Assembly: GCA_001247695.2 (NCBI GenBank)
Contig: LGRX02031492.1
Span: forward strand, 1-23,493
Source of the DNA: Cymbomonas tetramitiformis
Lineage: Eukaryota; Chlorophyta; Pyramimonadophyceae; Pyramimonadales; Pyramimonadaceae
Length of the DNA stretch: 23,493 nt
Direction of reading: 5' to 3'
Shown here: in pieces, positions 8,408-16,800 of the stretch
Position numbering within the stretch: position 1 is the stretch's first letter
Layout: the number at the start of each line of letters is the position of its first letter
Notes under the pieces: model-generated
The model's database searches: none
The model's input: the letters and a program-made list of their open reading frames with translations, nothing else
What the model was told of the DNA's origin: nothing
Translations under genes and position numbers: made by a program

Positions 8408-8432
8408 GACAGTCTAAAGATTTTCCCCCAAT
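8408..8432 (+). repeat. 25-bp direct repeat flanking the retrotransposon (right copy)
   Basis: This is the partner of 2043-2067, with two mismatches. A weaker relative (GGATTTTTCAAA-AGAGGG followed by TTTTTTCCCCAAT) lies at about 8588-8645. The motif therefore looks like a host repeat family rather than a target duplication. Confidence 0.6.
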
Positions 8433-8925
8433 TCCACGCACTTCTCTATCATATTACGATGACACCAACGGCTATGACACGATGGGCTTTCGGCAGCGGC
8501 AGTGTGGTCACTGCGTGTCACGATGGCTTGTCTCTCGTAAACCAATAGGAAACCGAATAGATGGGCTTCACCTTACCACTGATAAGATCGGGATTTTTCA
8601 AAAGAGGGGGAATCTCCGATTTCATCTCCTATTTTTTCCCCAATATTTCCAAATAAGAAACACCCTCTTTTATTGTCACTCGACTGTGACGATGATTTGA
8701 GATTTCGGGTTTTTCTTTTCTCGTTAATCAAGAAAAGATGGAGAAACTGATGAACGACTCGCGACTCATCACTTGAACACATTTCAATAAATTCTAAGTG
8801 CCCTTGTCACACAAACAGCAGAACGTTATGCTTGTGACCATGGACGCACAACAGTGGGGTCCACAACCACGTCGACCGCAGCGTTTCGTGCTACACATTT
8901 TGCGAGACAGCCTTTTGTAGGAGCT
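8433..8925. other. no gene recognised
   Basis: This AT-leaning sequence lies between the retrotransposon and the next spliced gene. Besides the repeat relative at 8588-8650 I see no convincing exon. A short plus-strand frame at 8482-8700 has no features. The 5' end of the next gene may lie here. Confidence 0.5.
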
Positions 8926-9027
8926 ATGCGGGTCTTTTCGTCCGATATGTTGTCCTGGACTTTCACTAGGATCACACTTTGCGTGTTATTTAGTATCGCC
9001 CCCGCCGAAGGCTGGGCAACGACAAAT

Positions 9028-11247
9028 GATATGGTCCAAGCACAGTTCTTGCTCATAGGACGCTACATGCAACACCATTTTGACAAGGTGTTTTCAACGC
9101 TTTCAGTGTAGCTTAAAGACTTTTAGAGGATTTCAATTTCTGTAGGCTCACGTGGAGGTCTTTCCAGGCGGAGGCCATGGGAACTGCTGTGAAGAGAGAG
9201 TACGACTACGCCCTCCGAGTTCGTGGCCCCGTCGATGCACAGCGCGTGATGGATCACAAGGCAACCATGGGTCTTGATTACAGCGTGATCACGGTAGAGC
9301 CTCCATATTTTGAAGTATGTGCGGCACACGTCGGCGTGGCGAGATATTGGAACGACAGACCACCACCAACCGCGTCTGCCTCCTTAGACGGGCAGTATTT
9401 TAATCACCCAGTGCACTTGCTTGCGCCTCTAGATCACGCTGCTCTACACAGGGGAATGAGTATCACATGAGTATCTGTTGAATCGTGTTGCGTCGAGGCG
9501 CGCGTTGCTGAGAGAGAGAGAGAGAGAGAGAGAGTTCCAGTGCGATCGCGCCTCTCCGCAGTAGATACTTTGCGAGAATGTTTGAATCAGACTACGCTGA
9601 CTCTAAAGCTAGCGGTGATTCGTCAAAGCTCCGTAAGTCTGAGATTTGATTTGCTTCAATCTCTGTCCCCAACCTCACAGGAGAACTATGTCGCGAAAGC
9701 GGAGCAGTTTTTCAACGACGGGCATCCACAGACTGCTGTCGCTGTTCTTATGGAGATTCTCAAGTAAAACTATACTTTTCAAAGACGTTAAAGTTGCCTG
9801 GAAGTTCCTTGAAACTTTTGGGGATTGTCTTATGTTTGTCTTTTCACAAGAGAGAAGCCGCACTGTTCCACGGGTGACACCTTGGATCGAGCCGCATTGA
9901 TGCTACACACATAACCATACACTGTATATACACGCCCGCACGCCCGCTCGTCTCCTCGATGATTCACATCCACTGCAAGGTATCCTAAAGTTGTATTCGT
10001 TCACTATATCCTTAAGCTGGTGTTCAGCTTACAACACACCCTGTATTATTCCTTCGAAAGGGCATTTTACTCCTCATACCCCATCTTCCCAATATTCAAC
10101 TCAGCTCTCGTGATAAGTAGTAAGGCAGTACATTTATTGTGTCTTTCTCAAATATATCGTGCCCCATATTTCATATACTTATCCTCGTCCTCGTATCAGG
10201 TAATTCTCTGCGTGTGTGATACCTTTCAAAACCTCCTCCTTTTGTTATCAGCCTTTGGAACGCAGATACATAGTTTGCAACCCTAACGTTTACGTATGCG
10301 ATCCTCCACAGGTTCTGCGTCGTCAAGTACCCTGAATTAGCAATGAAAGATATTGGCAGATATCAGCTGGCCATGGGCCTTCTCTTTGACTTGTGGACGA
10401 GAGTGTTGACTCCTCCGGGGATATTCAGTGGTTACGCTCGAGTCAGTTCCGAGCTCAGCTTGTGTGTGCCTTCAATAGTCGTGTTCGAGTTAGCCACCTC
10501 GATTTGTCGTTGTTTTCGTGTCTTAGCTTTGGACTGTGTACACTCTCTCCTGACCAAGGTGCAAGGTGCAGATAACCTGCACGAGAAATGCTTTGGCACT
10601 CAAATGAAGCTTTGTCTCACTTCGTACCCCGCACGTGCCTCTTAGCAGAGCGAAGCTGAAGAAATACTTGTTCATAAGTTGGCTTATTTACCGGGATTGC
10701 AGGCGCAGAAGCACGTGGCGGATCTCGAGAGCGCGGGGGTTGATCTGCAGTTACTATGGAACCGTGTGGAGACTATAAGGTATGTTCTCCCTCTGAAAAT
10801 CTATGAATAAGGCACAGGCATGCCAGTGCTTGTACTGGTCCATATGTTGTGTTTTCACCAAAGGTGAATTGGCATGTTGGGGCACGTTGACCACAAGGTT
10901 GCCAAGAAAGTCGAATAGCCCTCAAAGTGCTGGGAAACTTAGCTTGCAGTTTTTGGAAGCATGTCAACAAGCATTCTCTTGCGGATCAGATTCCAAGAAA
11001 GCTTTTGCTTGCAGATGCCCTATGCTAGACTCAGCTTTCCAGTATTGTTGTGATATTTGTCTTCTCCATTCCATTTTCGGTTGATGCTCGAAAGTGTTTT
11101 ATAGTGGTTGCACGCATCTTTGCTATGTATCCACGTTCTATGGGTGAATTGAACAGGACGAAGTTTGCAGGCTTTACGCCCTCTTTAGCAGCACGCGCCG
11201 CCAAGTTCCAAAACGATATTGAGCGGATCAAGCGGTATCGTGACTAG
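9028..11247 (+). CDS. spliced gene, helical protein of unknown function
   Basis: I join six exons: about 9028-9087, 9168-9314, 9681-9763, 10312-10402, 10703-10779 and 11157-11247 (stop TAG). All five introns have GT-AG ends, and all reading phases agree across the joins (0, 0, 2, 0, 2). That would be unlikely by chance. The product is at least about 180 residues. The third and fourth exons read as a paired-helix, TPR-like segment (YVAKAEQFF, AVAVLMEILK, then KYPELAMKD). The last exon is basic and ends RIKRYRD. I do not recognise the family. The 5' end is uncertain: the frame of the first exon stays open upstream to an ATG at 8926 whose product would begin with a hydrophobic, signal-like stretch. 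The second intron holds an (AG)12 tract. Confidence 0.55.
9511..9534 (+). repeat. (AG)12 microsatellite
   Basis: This is a perfect AG dinucleotide tract inside the second intron of the spliced gene at 9028-11247. It is a purine run and has no visible coding role. Confidence 0.9.
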
Positions 11248-11573
11248 TTATCTTTGGCACACCCATGCATTTCTTCTTTCTCCAACTCTAGTACTTTAGA
11301 ATATAGAATGCAAGCTTGGGAATATGTAGATATGTCACTTGGCGCACAGAATTGGGCATCGGCTAGTCACAGAGGTTGTTTGTGCTCTGCATTCTTTTCT
11401 TGAACGATATGCAATTGCACCAGAGGTCAAATCGAAGTGAGCTTTCGTGACCCTAGTGAAGTGATAGTGCACAATATTTATCTAATACATATTATCCATT
11501 GTCCCCTTCCGTTGTGCAAATATTTTGGAACTATGTGGCTTAAATTTCCCCGCCTACCTATGAGCTCCTATGT

Positions 11574-11664
11574 TGCACATAACGGCGTTAGAGTTATAAC
11601 TCGGGGCTTCGAAATACGTTATAACGTGCGTTGTATCGCTTTGGGTGGGGGGTCGTTATGTGCA
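11574..11664. repeat. 91-bp element with 11-bp inverted ends
   Basis: TGCACATAACG at the left end is matched by its exact complement CGTTATGTGCA at the right end. Inside are the palindromes GTTATAAC and CGTTATAACG. A diverged second copy at about 11815-11883 keeps the inside and the right end but has lost a clear left end. This looks like a tiny MITE-like repeat. No clear target duplication is visible. Confidence 0.5.
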
Positions 11665-11814
11665 TAGGACCCCCCCCCTGGTGGTGTGGTGTGCTCTACC
11701 AATTATCCATTTATCATTAATTCATTATCGGTAGTTTCCTAGTTTGGATCTAGATTTTCCATAAAGGTAAAGAGTTGATATTTATAGGGTAAGGAACTTA
11801 TGAGGTAATGACGT

Positions 11815-11883
11815 CAAAGTTATAACTGCGAGGATCGAAATACGTTACAACGGGCGTTATATCGTCAGGGGTCGTTATGTGCA
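11815..11883. repeat. diverged second copy of the 91-bp element
   Basis: It aligns with the inner and right part of 11574-11664: GTTATAACT, then ATCGAAATACGTTA-AACG, then GTCGTTATGTGCA. The left inverted end is missing or degraded. Both copies have the same orientation, with right ends about 219 bases apart. Confidence 0.5.
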
Positions 11884-11999
11884 ACAAAGATGAGCTCTGG
11901 TAGCGAGATCATGTTTGCCAAACATTTTTCTCAACCCCTATATGTTGTTGGATATATGGGTTTGGGAATATACCCCGGACAAACACAGAATGCTTTCAC

Positions 12000-13190
12000 T
12001 TATTTTTTTACTTGTGTAAAACTCATAAGTTGTCTCACGGCATAAGCCAGAACCCTACGGACTGTCAGCAAATCATGCGTCAAAGAAATTGAGGGAGTCG
12101 ACGAAGTCGACATGTTGATCCCCTCGTCGTCGTCGTCGTCTGACGGCGGCGGGGTGTAGTCCGGAGATGGCAGAGCATGACCAGGAGAAGGTGGCACCGG
12201 CAGGGGTTGCGCAACGGTAGGCGGCTCCGAAGGCCACGGGCGCCAGGCCCAGCCGGTCTGTCGAACATCAACTCTCCAATACCAGCCGTCCGGCCACCCG
12301 TAGGTTGACGGAGGAATCGCAGCCGGCCGCGTTGGAGTCAAGCCGTCGGCGGGTGATCCGACACCACCGACCTCCACGGCGGCTCCGTCTGCACGCAGCA
12401 GTCGGGTGTCCATCGGCGCGGCGGTGGCGCACACACAAAGCAGAGCACGCACTATCAAGGATATTGCCGTGGAGCGGCCGACTCCCACCGGCGGTCTGCC
12501 ACGCACTCCCGTGCCGGCGGGCACAGAACTTGCTCAGGCATCGTGTCGGCGCCCCCAGACATGTAGCCGACAACGGAGTCGTCCTCATCGTCCTCGGAGT
12601 GAGTCTCGATCACGACGGCCGAATCATGCGTAGAAGAAATCCACGGAGGAGTAGGGGTGAAGGAATTAGCCGATACCTTCTGCTCAGGCTCATTGAAGTC
12701 GAGCTGCATGGACATGTTGTCCATGAAAGATGCCTCGAAGGGGGGGTCGTCGTTGACGAATTGCTGTGGGTAGGCTACGGCATCGCCGGCTCGTCTGGCT
12801 CAATCGTCCCCGTCGGTGAATGCACAACGGCGGGCGGCTCGATCACGGCGGGCGTGGTCGAACCGAAGTGGACCATCGGAAAATGCTGCGGCGCCTCACT
12901 GGCACCACCGGTCACCTGCTTGAGCTGCCGCAACGCGTGCTGCGCCTCCTGCATACGGGTAGCAAGGAGGGAGGGTTGGGGCGCAACCAAGCCTGCGTAT
13001 TGCGCCCGAAGGCCCACGTCAATGTTCTCGTCGAACGTGAAGGGATCCTCGTCCTGCCGAACCACGCGGGTGCTCATAAGCATGGCATGCCTGAGATCTC
13101 CAATACGTACCACGTATGGGACGGCAAATCCCGAATACGGGTTGCTGAAATCTATATAGGCAGCCTTGACCGGGAATCCCGGTGCAGGCC
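12000..13190 (-). CDS. acidic, proline-rich protein gene, probably spliced, unknown function
   Basis: Three minus-strand frames follow one another and have protein-like composition. The first is 13188 to 12775 (open after a TAG; contains DFSNPYSGF, then VVRQDEDPFTFDEN). The second is from about 12760 to 12455 (contains ETHSEDDEDDS). The third runs from about 12524 to the stop near 12000 (tryptophan- and proline-rich, then DDDDDEG, then a helical basic end FTQVKK). The change of frame twice means introns or frame shifts. Candidate acceptors exist (CCCACAG near 12755, GTGCAG near 12395) but I could not fix a unique joined model. There are no known domain motifs. Long acidic, proline-rich linkers suggest a largely disordered regulatory protein. 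The plus-strand frame 12305-13159 is arginine-rich and looks like a shadow. Confidence 0.4.
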
Positions 13191-13329
13191 CCTATGACAG
13201 ATTCCTAGGTAGCCAACACTGGACTGGTGACTGATGACTGTTCGTGTTGTGACACATCAAGGTGTCACGGGTAGCTAGGTCCGAGACCGTTCCGGGTATA
13301 TCTAGCTTAGGGTTTATTTCTTAAGAGAG

Positions 13330-13815
13330 TCTCATTAGCTTAATGAGCAGTTTCCTTTCTTTTTATAGAATTCCCTTGAAGTATAAATGTTTGTGCATAT
13401 TACTGAAATTTTGCCCCAACTGCGCATTAAGCTAATGAGTGTGTTTTTTTTATAGGAATTCCCCTTGAAGTATAAATGTTTGTGCATATCAAATTTGCCC
13501 CAACCTGCATTAAGCTAATGAGCGTGTTTTCCTTTTTTTATAGAATTCCCTTGAAGTATAAATGCTTGTGCATATTTTCAATGGGGCTCTTATTCCCCAA
13601 CCGCTTCATTAAGCTAATGAGCAGGTTTTCTTCTTTTTTATAGAATTCCCTTGAAGCATAAATGTCTGTGCATATTACTGAAATTTTGCCCCAACTGCTC
13701 ATTAAGCTAATGAGTAGTTTTCCTCCTTTTTTTATAGCATTCCCTTGAAGTATAAATGTTTGTTCATATTCCTGAAAGTTTGTCCAAACTGCTCATTAGC
13801 TTACTGAGCAGTTTG
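13330..13815. repeat. tandem array of ~93-bp units with palindromic junctions
   Basis: The motif CTCATTAAGCTAATGAG or its reverse complement occurs six times, starting near 13332, 13424, 13507, 13606, 13699 and 13792. Spacing is 83 to 99 bases, mostly 92 to 93. The first and last copies are in the opposite orientation to the middle four. Where best kept (about 13693-13717) the junction is a long palindrome, with AACTGCTCATTA on one arm and its complement on the other. Between junctions each unit has a T-run, TATAGAATTCCCTTGAAG and TATAAATG. The array lies just before a splice acceptor at 13854-13855, so it is probably intronic. Confidence 0.8.
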
Positions 13816-13855
13816 ACTCTTTTTGAAAAAAATCACTTTGCTTGTATATTTACAG

Positions 13856-15180
13856 GTGTGCTCGGCCTTCTACCAGAAGGTTTACAAAATAAGCCAAGGC
13901 TATTTCAACGACGTACGCGAGCGCGTTCTCTCTGGAAGAACAAATTTCATTCACGGGCTGACGGGCAGCGAGGCAAATCGGCGTTTGTTCAGCAAAAAAT
14001 CGAATGTCATTGCCTTTGTGAATAAATATGCGGCTGAACAGGACGAACCTCAGCCCGATAAAGCTCAGACGCATCTCCCGTCGGGGGTGACAAGAGAAGA
14101 GATTTGGGATGAATATCTCGATTCTTTATCTATTCACGACCGCAATTCCAAGAAAGTCTCCTTGCCGTACTTCTACGAAATCTGGAAAGACAAGTTCAAA
14201 TCTTGGCTCAAAGTTCCGAAGTGCAAGCGTTTTTCGCAGTGCAGTGTATGTGCTTCGATCAAACTCTTGAAGGAGGGCACACCCAAATCCCAGCACGGTA
14301 AGCTAAATTCTTAAAAAGATAGTATTTGCATTTGTTCTACGTTGTTTTAGAAGTTTGTATTCTAAAACATTTTTTATTCCAGGTCCATACGACACAATGC
14401 GAGAGGTGCACCTTAACCAAGCGCGTGCCGAGCGTGAGAAGTTCTACAACCACGGCCGAAAATTCAACATGACTAAGAGCATCAAGGAAAACAAGACGTG
14501 GTGGAAATATTCCTCTGTCATCATTGACGGGATGACCCAATGGACGACGCGCCTGCCGCATTTCAGGCGCATGCCATCATATCTGGACCGGAAGGACTTC
14601 TTGGACGTGCACAACATGGGTAGCATCATCGAAAACGTTATTCTTTCTATCGAAAGAGAAGGTTTTTTGACCACCTTCCCTTTCCGCCCTAGTAGAAATT
14701 TTGAAGTTTGAATGTATAATAAACATGGCGTCTTCTCCTCCCGCACGCACGTGCGTCTGGTAGCCATAGCGCAGCAAGACTCCTTGCTGCGGGTAGACGC
14801 TCCAACGGCGGGGGAGATCCACCGGTGCGAGCTTCTGTTTCAATTTTGTGAAACATCATGGACTTAGACCGACGTTTTTCGTTGGCCGTGTTTTGCGTTT
14901 GTTTCCCCCCCCACACACAGTCGGGTTATCGGGTGTGCAGGTTGTGGGGCAAGCTGCCCAAGCCGGTGCTGCAGCAGACGCGTTGGACCTGAATGAGGAC
15001 GTCAACGAGGAGCCCGCGGGTGAAGAAGGCGGCGCTCCTGAAGAGCCTGCAGAACCGACGGTGAGTTTTCTGTGGCTTTATGATTTGCTTTATGAACCTG
15101 CTTGCTTATCTTAAAATACGGTCCGCCGTCGGAGGTTGCCTATTAAAAAGAGACGTGGGTACAAGCGTGGCTCAACTTGA
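13856..15180 (+). CDS. spliced transposon-type gene (DUF7869-like), probably decayed
   Basis: Exon 13856-14297 follows a good acceptor (TATTTACAG). An 85-base GT-AG intron (14298-14382) joins it in phase to 14383 onward. The first exon has a motif order I know from a large repetitive protein family of algae and invertebrates (labelled DUF7869, from memory). It reads HLPSGVTREEIWDEYLDS, then SLPYFYEIWKDKF, then PKCKRFSQCSVCASIK with a CxxC. The second exon continues with an HLNQARAEREKFY helix, then SVIIDGMTQWTTRLPHF, the family's likely catalytic Asp region. It then stops at 14709-14711, far short of the usual length. An exon-like piece with acidic repeats at 14921-15060 ends at a strong donor (ACG/GTGAGT). 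A basic tail encoded at 15135-15180 may be the last exon. Missing central parts suggest a relic. The upstream exon lies before the 93-bp array and was not found. Confidence 0.55.
14712..14920 (+). other. gap in the transposon-type gene with a perfect 9-bp hairpin
   Basis: About 210 bases lie between the stop at 14711 and the next exon-like piece. They carry the hairpin CGCAGCAAG-ACTC-CTTGCTGCG near 14770-14791, the palindrome CGCACGTGCG near 14746-14755, and a C-run followed by CACACACAG, a plausible splice acceptor. No coding frame links across. Confidence 0.45.
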
Positions 15181-15194
15181 TGGTGCGATGTGAG

Positions 15195-15403
15195 CGACGA
15201 GGTGCCGGTGGGTCGGGAGCGGCGTGCGCGTGGCCTGATTCAAGGCTCGCTGCGCGCCCCCTGTACCCGTGGCTACTCGTCATGAATGCATTTTCGGTCG
15301 GGGTAGTTGAGGATCACAGCCGGTGGGTTAGGAGAGGCGTGCGCGTGTCCTTGTTATTCAAGGCTCGAGGCGCGCCCCCGGACCCGTGGCTCGGTTGAAA
15401 CGG
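15195..15403 (+). repeat. structured ~200-bp element, copy 1
   Basis: This is nearly identical to 21350-21546. It consists of two related half units that each begin GCCGGTGGGT (15204 and 15319) and contain ATTCAAGGCTCG. The second half can fold as GGCGTGCGC ... CCTTG-TTATT-CAAGG ... GGCGCGCC. The first half has GATTCAAGGC, which matches the core of an RNA polymerase III B box, but I see no convincing A box. It is directly preceded by 15 bases (15180-15194) that match the 132-bp unit, so it appears to sit inside that repeat. Confidence 0.7.
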
Positions 15404-16660
15404 GGTGTGGTAGCTGGAATTTTTGAGGTTGTTTCGGGTTGGTGCGGCAGACCGTGGGCGTAAATGGGTAGGGCACATTGAATACGAATGGTGCGGTGTG
15501 AGGACAACTCCTCTGACACGCGACCATATTAAGGGGGTGTGGCCGGTAGGATGTATGTGTTTGTTTTGGGTCGGTGCGGCAGACCGTGGGCGCATGTGGG
15601 TTGGGCAAATCGAATATATATGGTGCGGTGTGAGGACAGCTCCTCTGACACGCGACCATAATAAGGGGGTGTGGCCGGTAGGATGTATGTGTTTGTTTTG
15701 GGTCGGTGCGGCAGACCGTGGGCGCATGTGGGTTGGGCAAATCGAATATATATGGTGCGGTGTGAGGACAGCTCCTCTGACACGCGACCATAATAAGGGG
15801 GTGTGGCCGGTAGGATGTATGTGGTTGTTTCGGTTTGGTGCGGTGGACGGTGGGCGCATGTGGGTTGGGCACACCGAATATCTATGGTGCGGTGTGAGGA
15901 CAGCTCCTCTGACACGCGACCATAATAACGGGGGTGTGGTCGGTAGGATGTATGTGTGTGTTTTGGGTCGGTGCGGTGGACCGTGTGCGCATGTGGGTTG
16001 GGGTCACCGAATATCTATGGTGCGGTGTGAGGACAACTCCTCCGACACGCGACCATAACAAGGGGGTGTGGCCGGTAGGATGTATGTGTGTGTTTCGGGT
16101 GGGTGCGGCAGACCGTGGGCGCATGTGGGTTGGGCAAATCGAATATATATGGTGCGGTGTGAGGACAGCTCCTCTGACACGCGACCATAACAAGGGGGTG
16201 TGGCCGGTAGGATGTATGTGTTTGTTTTGGGTCGGTGCGGTGGACCGTGGGCGCATGTGGGTTGGGCACCGGGAATATGTATGGTGCGGTGTGAGGACAG
16301 CTCCTCTGGCACGCGACCATAATAAGATTGTGTGGCCGGTAGGATGTATGTGGCTGTTTCGGGTTGGTGCGGTGGACCGTGGGCGCATGTGGGTTGGGCA
16401 CACCGAATATCTATGGTGCGGTGTGAGGACAACTCCTCTGACACGCGACCATAACAAGGGGTGTGACCGGTAGGATGTATGTGGTTGTGTCGAGTTGGTG
16501 CGGTGGACCGTGGGCGCATGTGGGTAGGGCACACGGGATATATTTGGTGTGGTGTGAGGACAGCTCCTCTGACACGCGACCATATTCAGGGGGTGTGGCC
16601 GGTAGGAGGTATGTGGTTGTTTCGGGCCGGTGCGGCGGACCGTGGGCGCATGTGGGTTGT
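15404..16660. repeat. 132-bp satellite array 1, about 9.5 units
   Basis: Homologous positions recur at 15543, 15675, 15807, 15940, 16072, 16204, 16336, 16467 and 16599. The period is thus 131 to 133 and nearly always 132. Each unit has GTGTGGCCGGTAGGATGTATG, a GGTGCGGTGGACCGTGGGCGC block, and a conserved core GTGCGGTGTGAGGACAGCTC followed by CTCTGACACGCGACC. The core folds as GTGT-GAGGA-CAGC-TCCTC-TG-ACAC. Because 132 is 44 codons, the plus frame and all three minus frames stay open for 128 to 233 codons. I do not think they are translated, because every frame on the minus strand is open. Units differ by scattered substitutions (GCAGACCG or GTGGACCG types). Confidence 0.95.
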
Positions 16661-16800
16661 GGCGTGTCGTATGTGTGTAACATCATTAAACCTAATACTA
16701 GGTCTGATAGAGGAGGGCGGTTGCTGCACCTTTTGCAAGACCAAGAAACGCAAAACCCGCAGCCGTAACAACAAGTCCAAGCGTCTTAAGAAAAAAAATA

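Larger units (their letters stand above)
11248..11999. other. no gene; holds two related short repeats
   Basis: No coding frame here looks real. The stretch holds a 91-bp unit bounded by inverted repeats (11574-11664) and a diverged second copy at about 11815-11883. It also has a C9 run near 11670-11679 and a few AT-rich blocks. The 3' end of the upstream gene and the 3' end of the minus-strand gene at 12000 both face this interval, so both transcripts probably terminate in it. Confidence 0.5.

Noticed and set aside
12305..13159. 284-codon plus-strand ORF
   Set aside because: The product is arginine- and cysteine-rich with no domains, while the opposite strand reads acidic and proline-rich segments typical of real protein. 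It is most likely a shadow.
13330..13815. CRISPR array
   Set aside because: The regular spacing of a palindromic motif could suggest one, but the intervening sequences are copies of each other, not unique spacers, and the context is eukaryotic.
15204..15260. tRNA or tRNA-derived SINE in the structured element
   Set aside because: GATTCAAGGC fits a B-box core, but no A box, cloverleaf or tail is visible, so I report it only as a possibility.
15314..16583. Long open frames on both strands across the 132-bp array (up to 233 codons) as genes
   Set aside because: Frames on both strands, including all three on the minus strand, are open for the same reason: the unit is 44 codons long and lacks stops. 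There is no start context, no domain, and the products are simple repeats.
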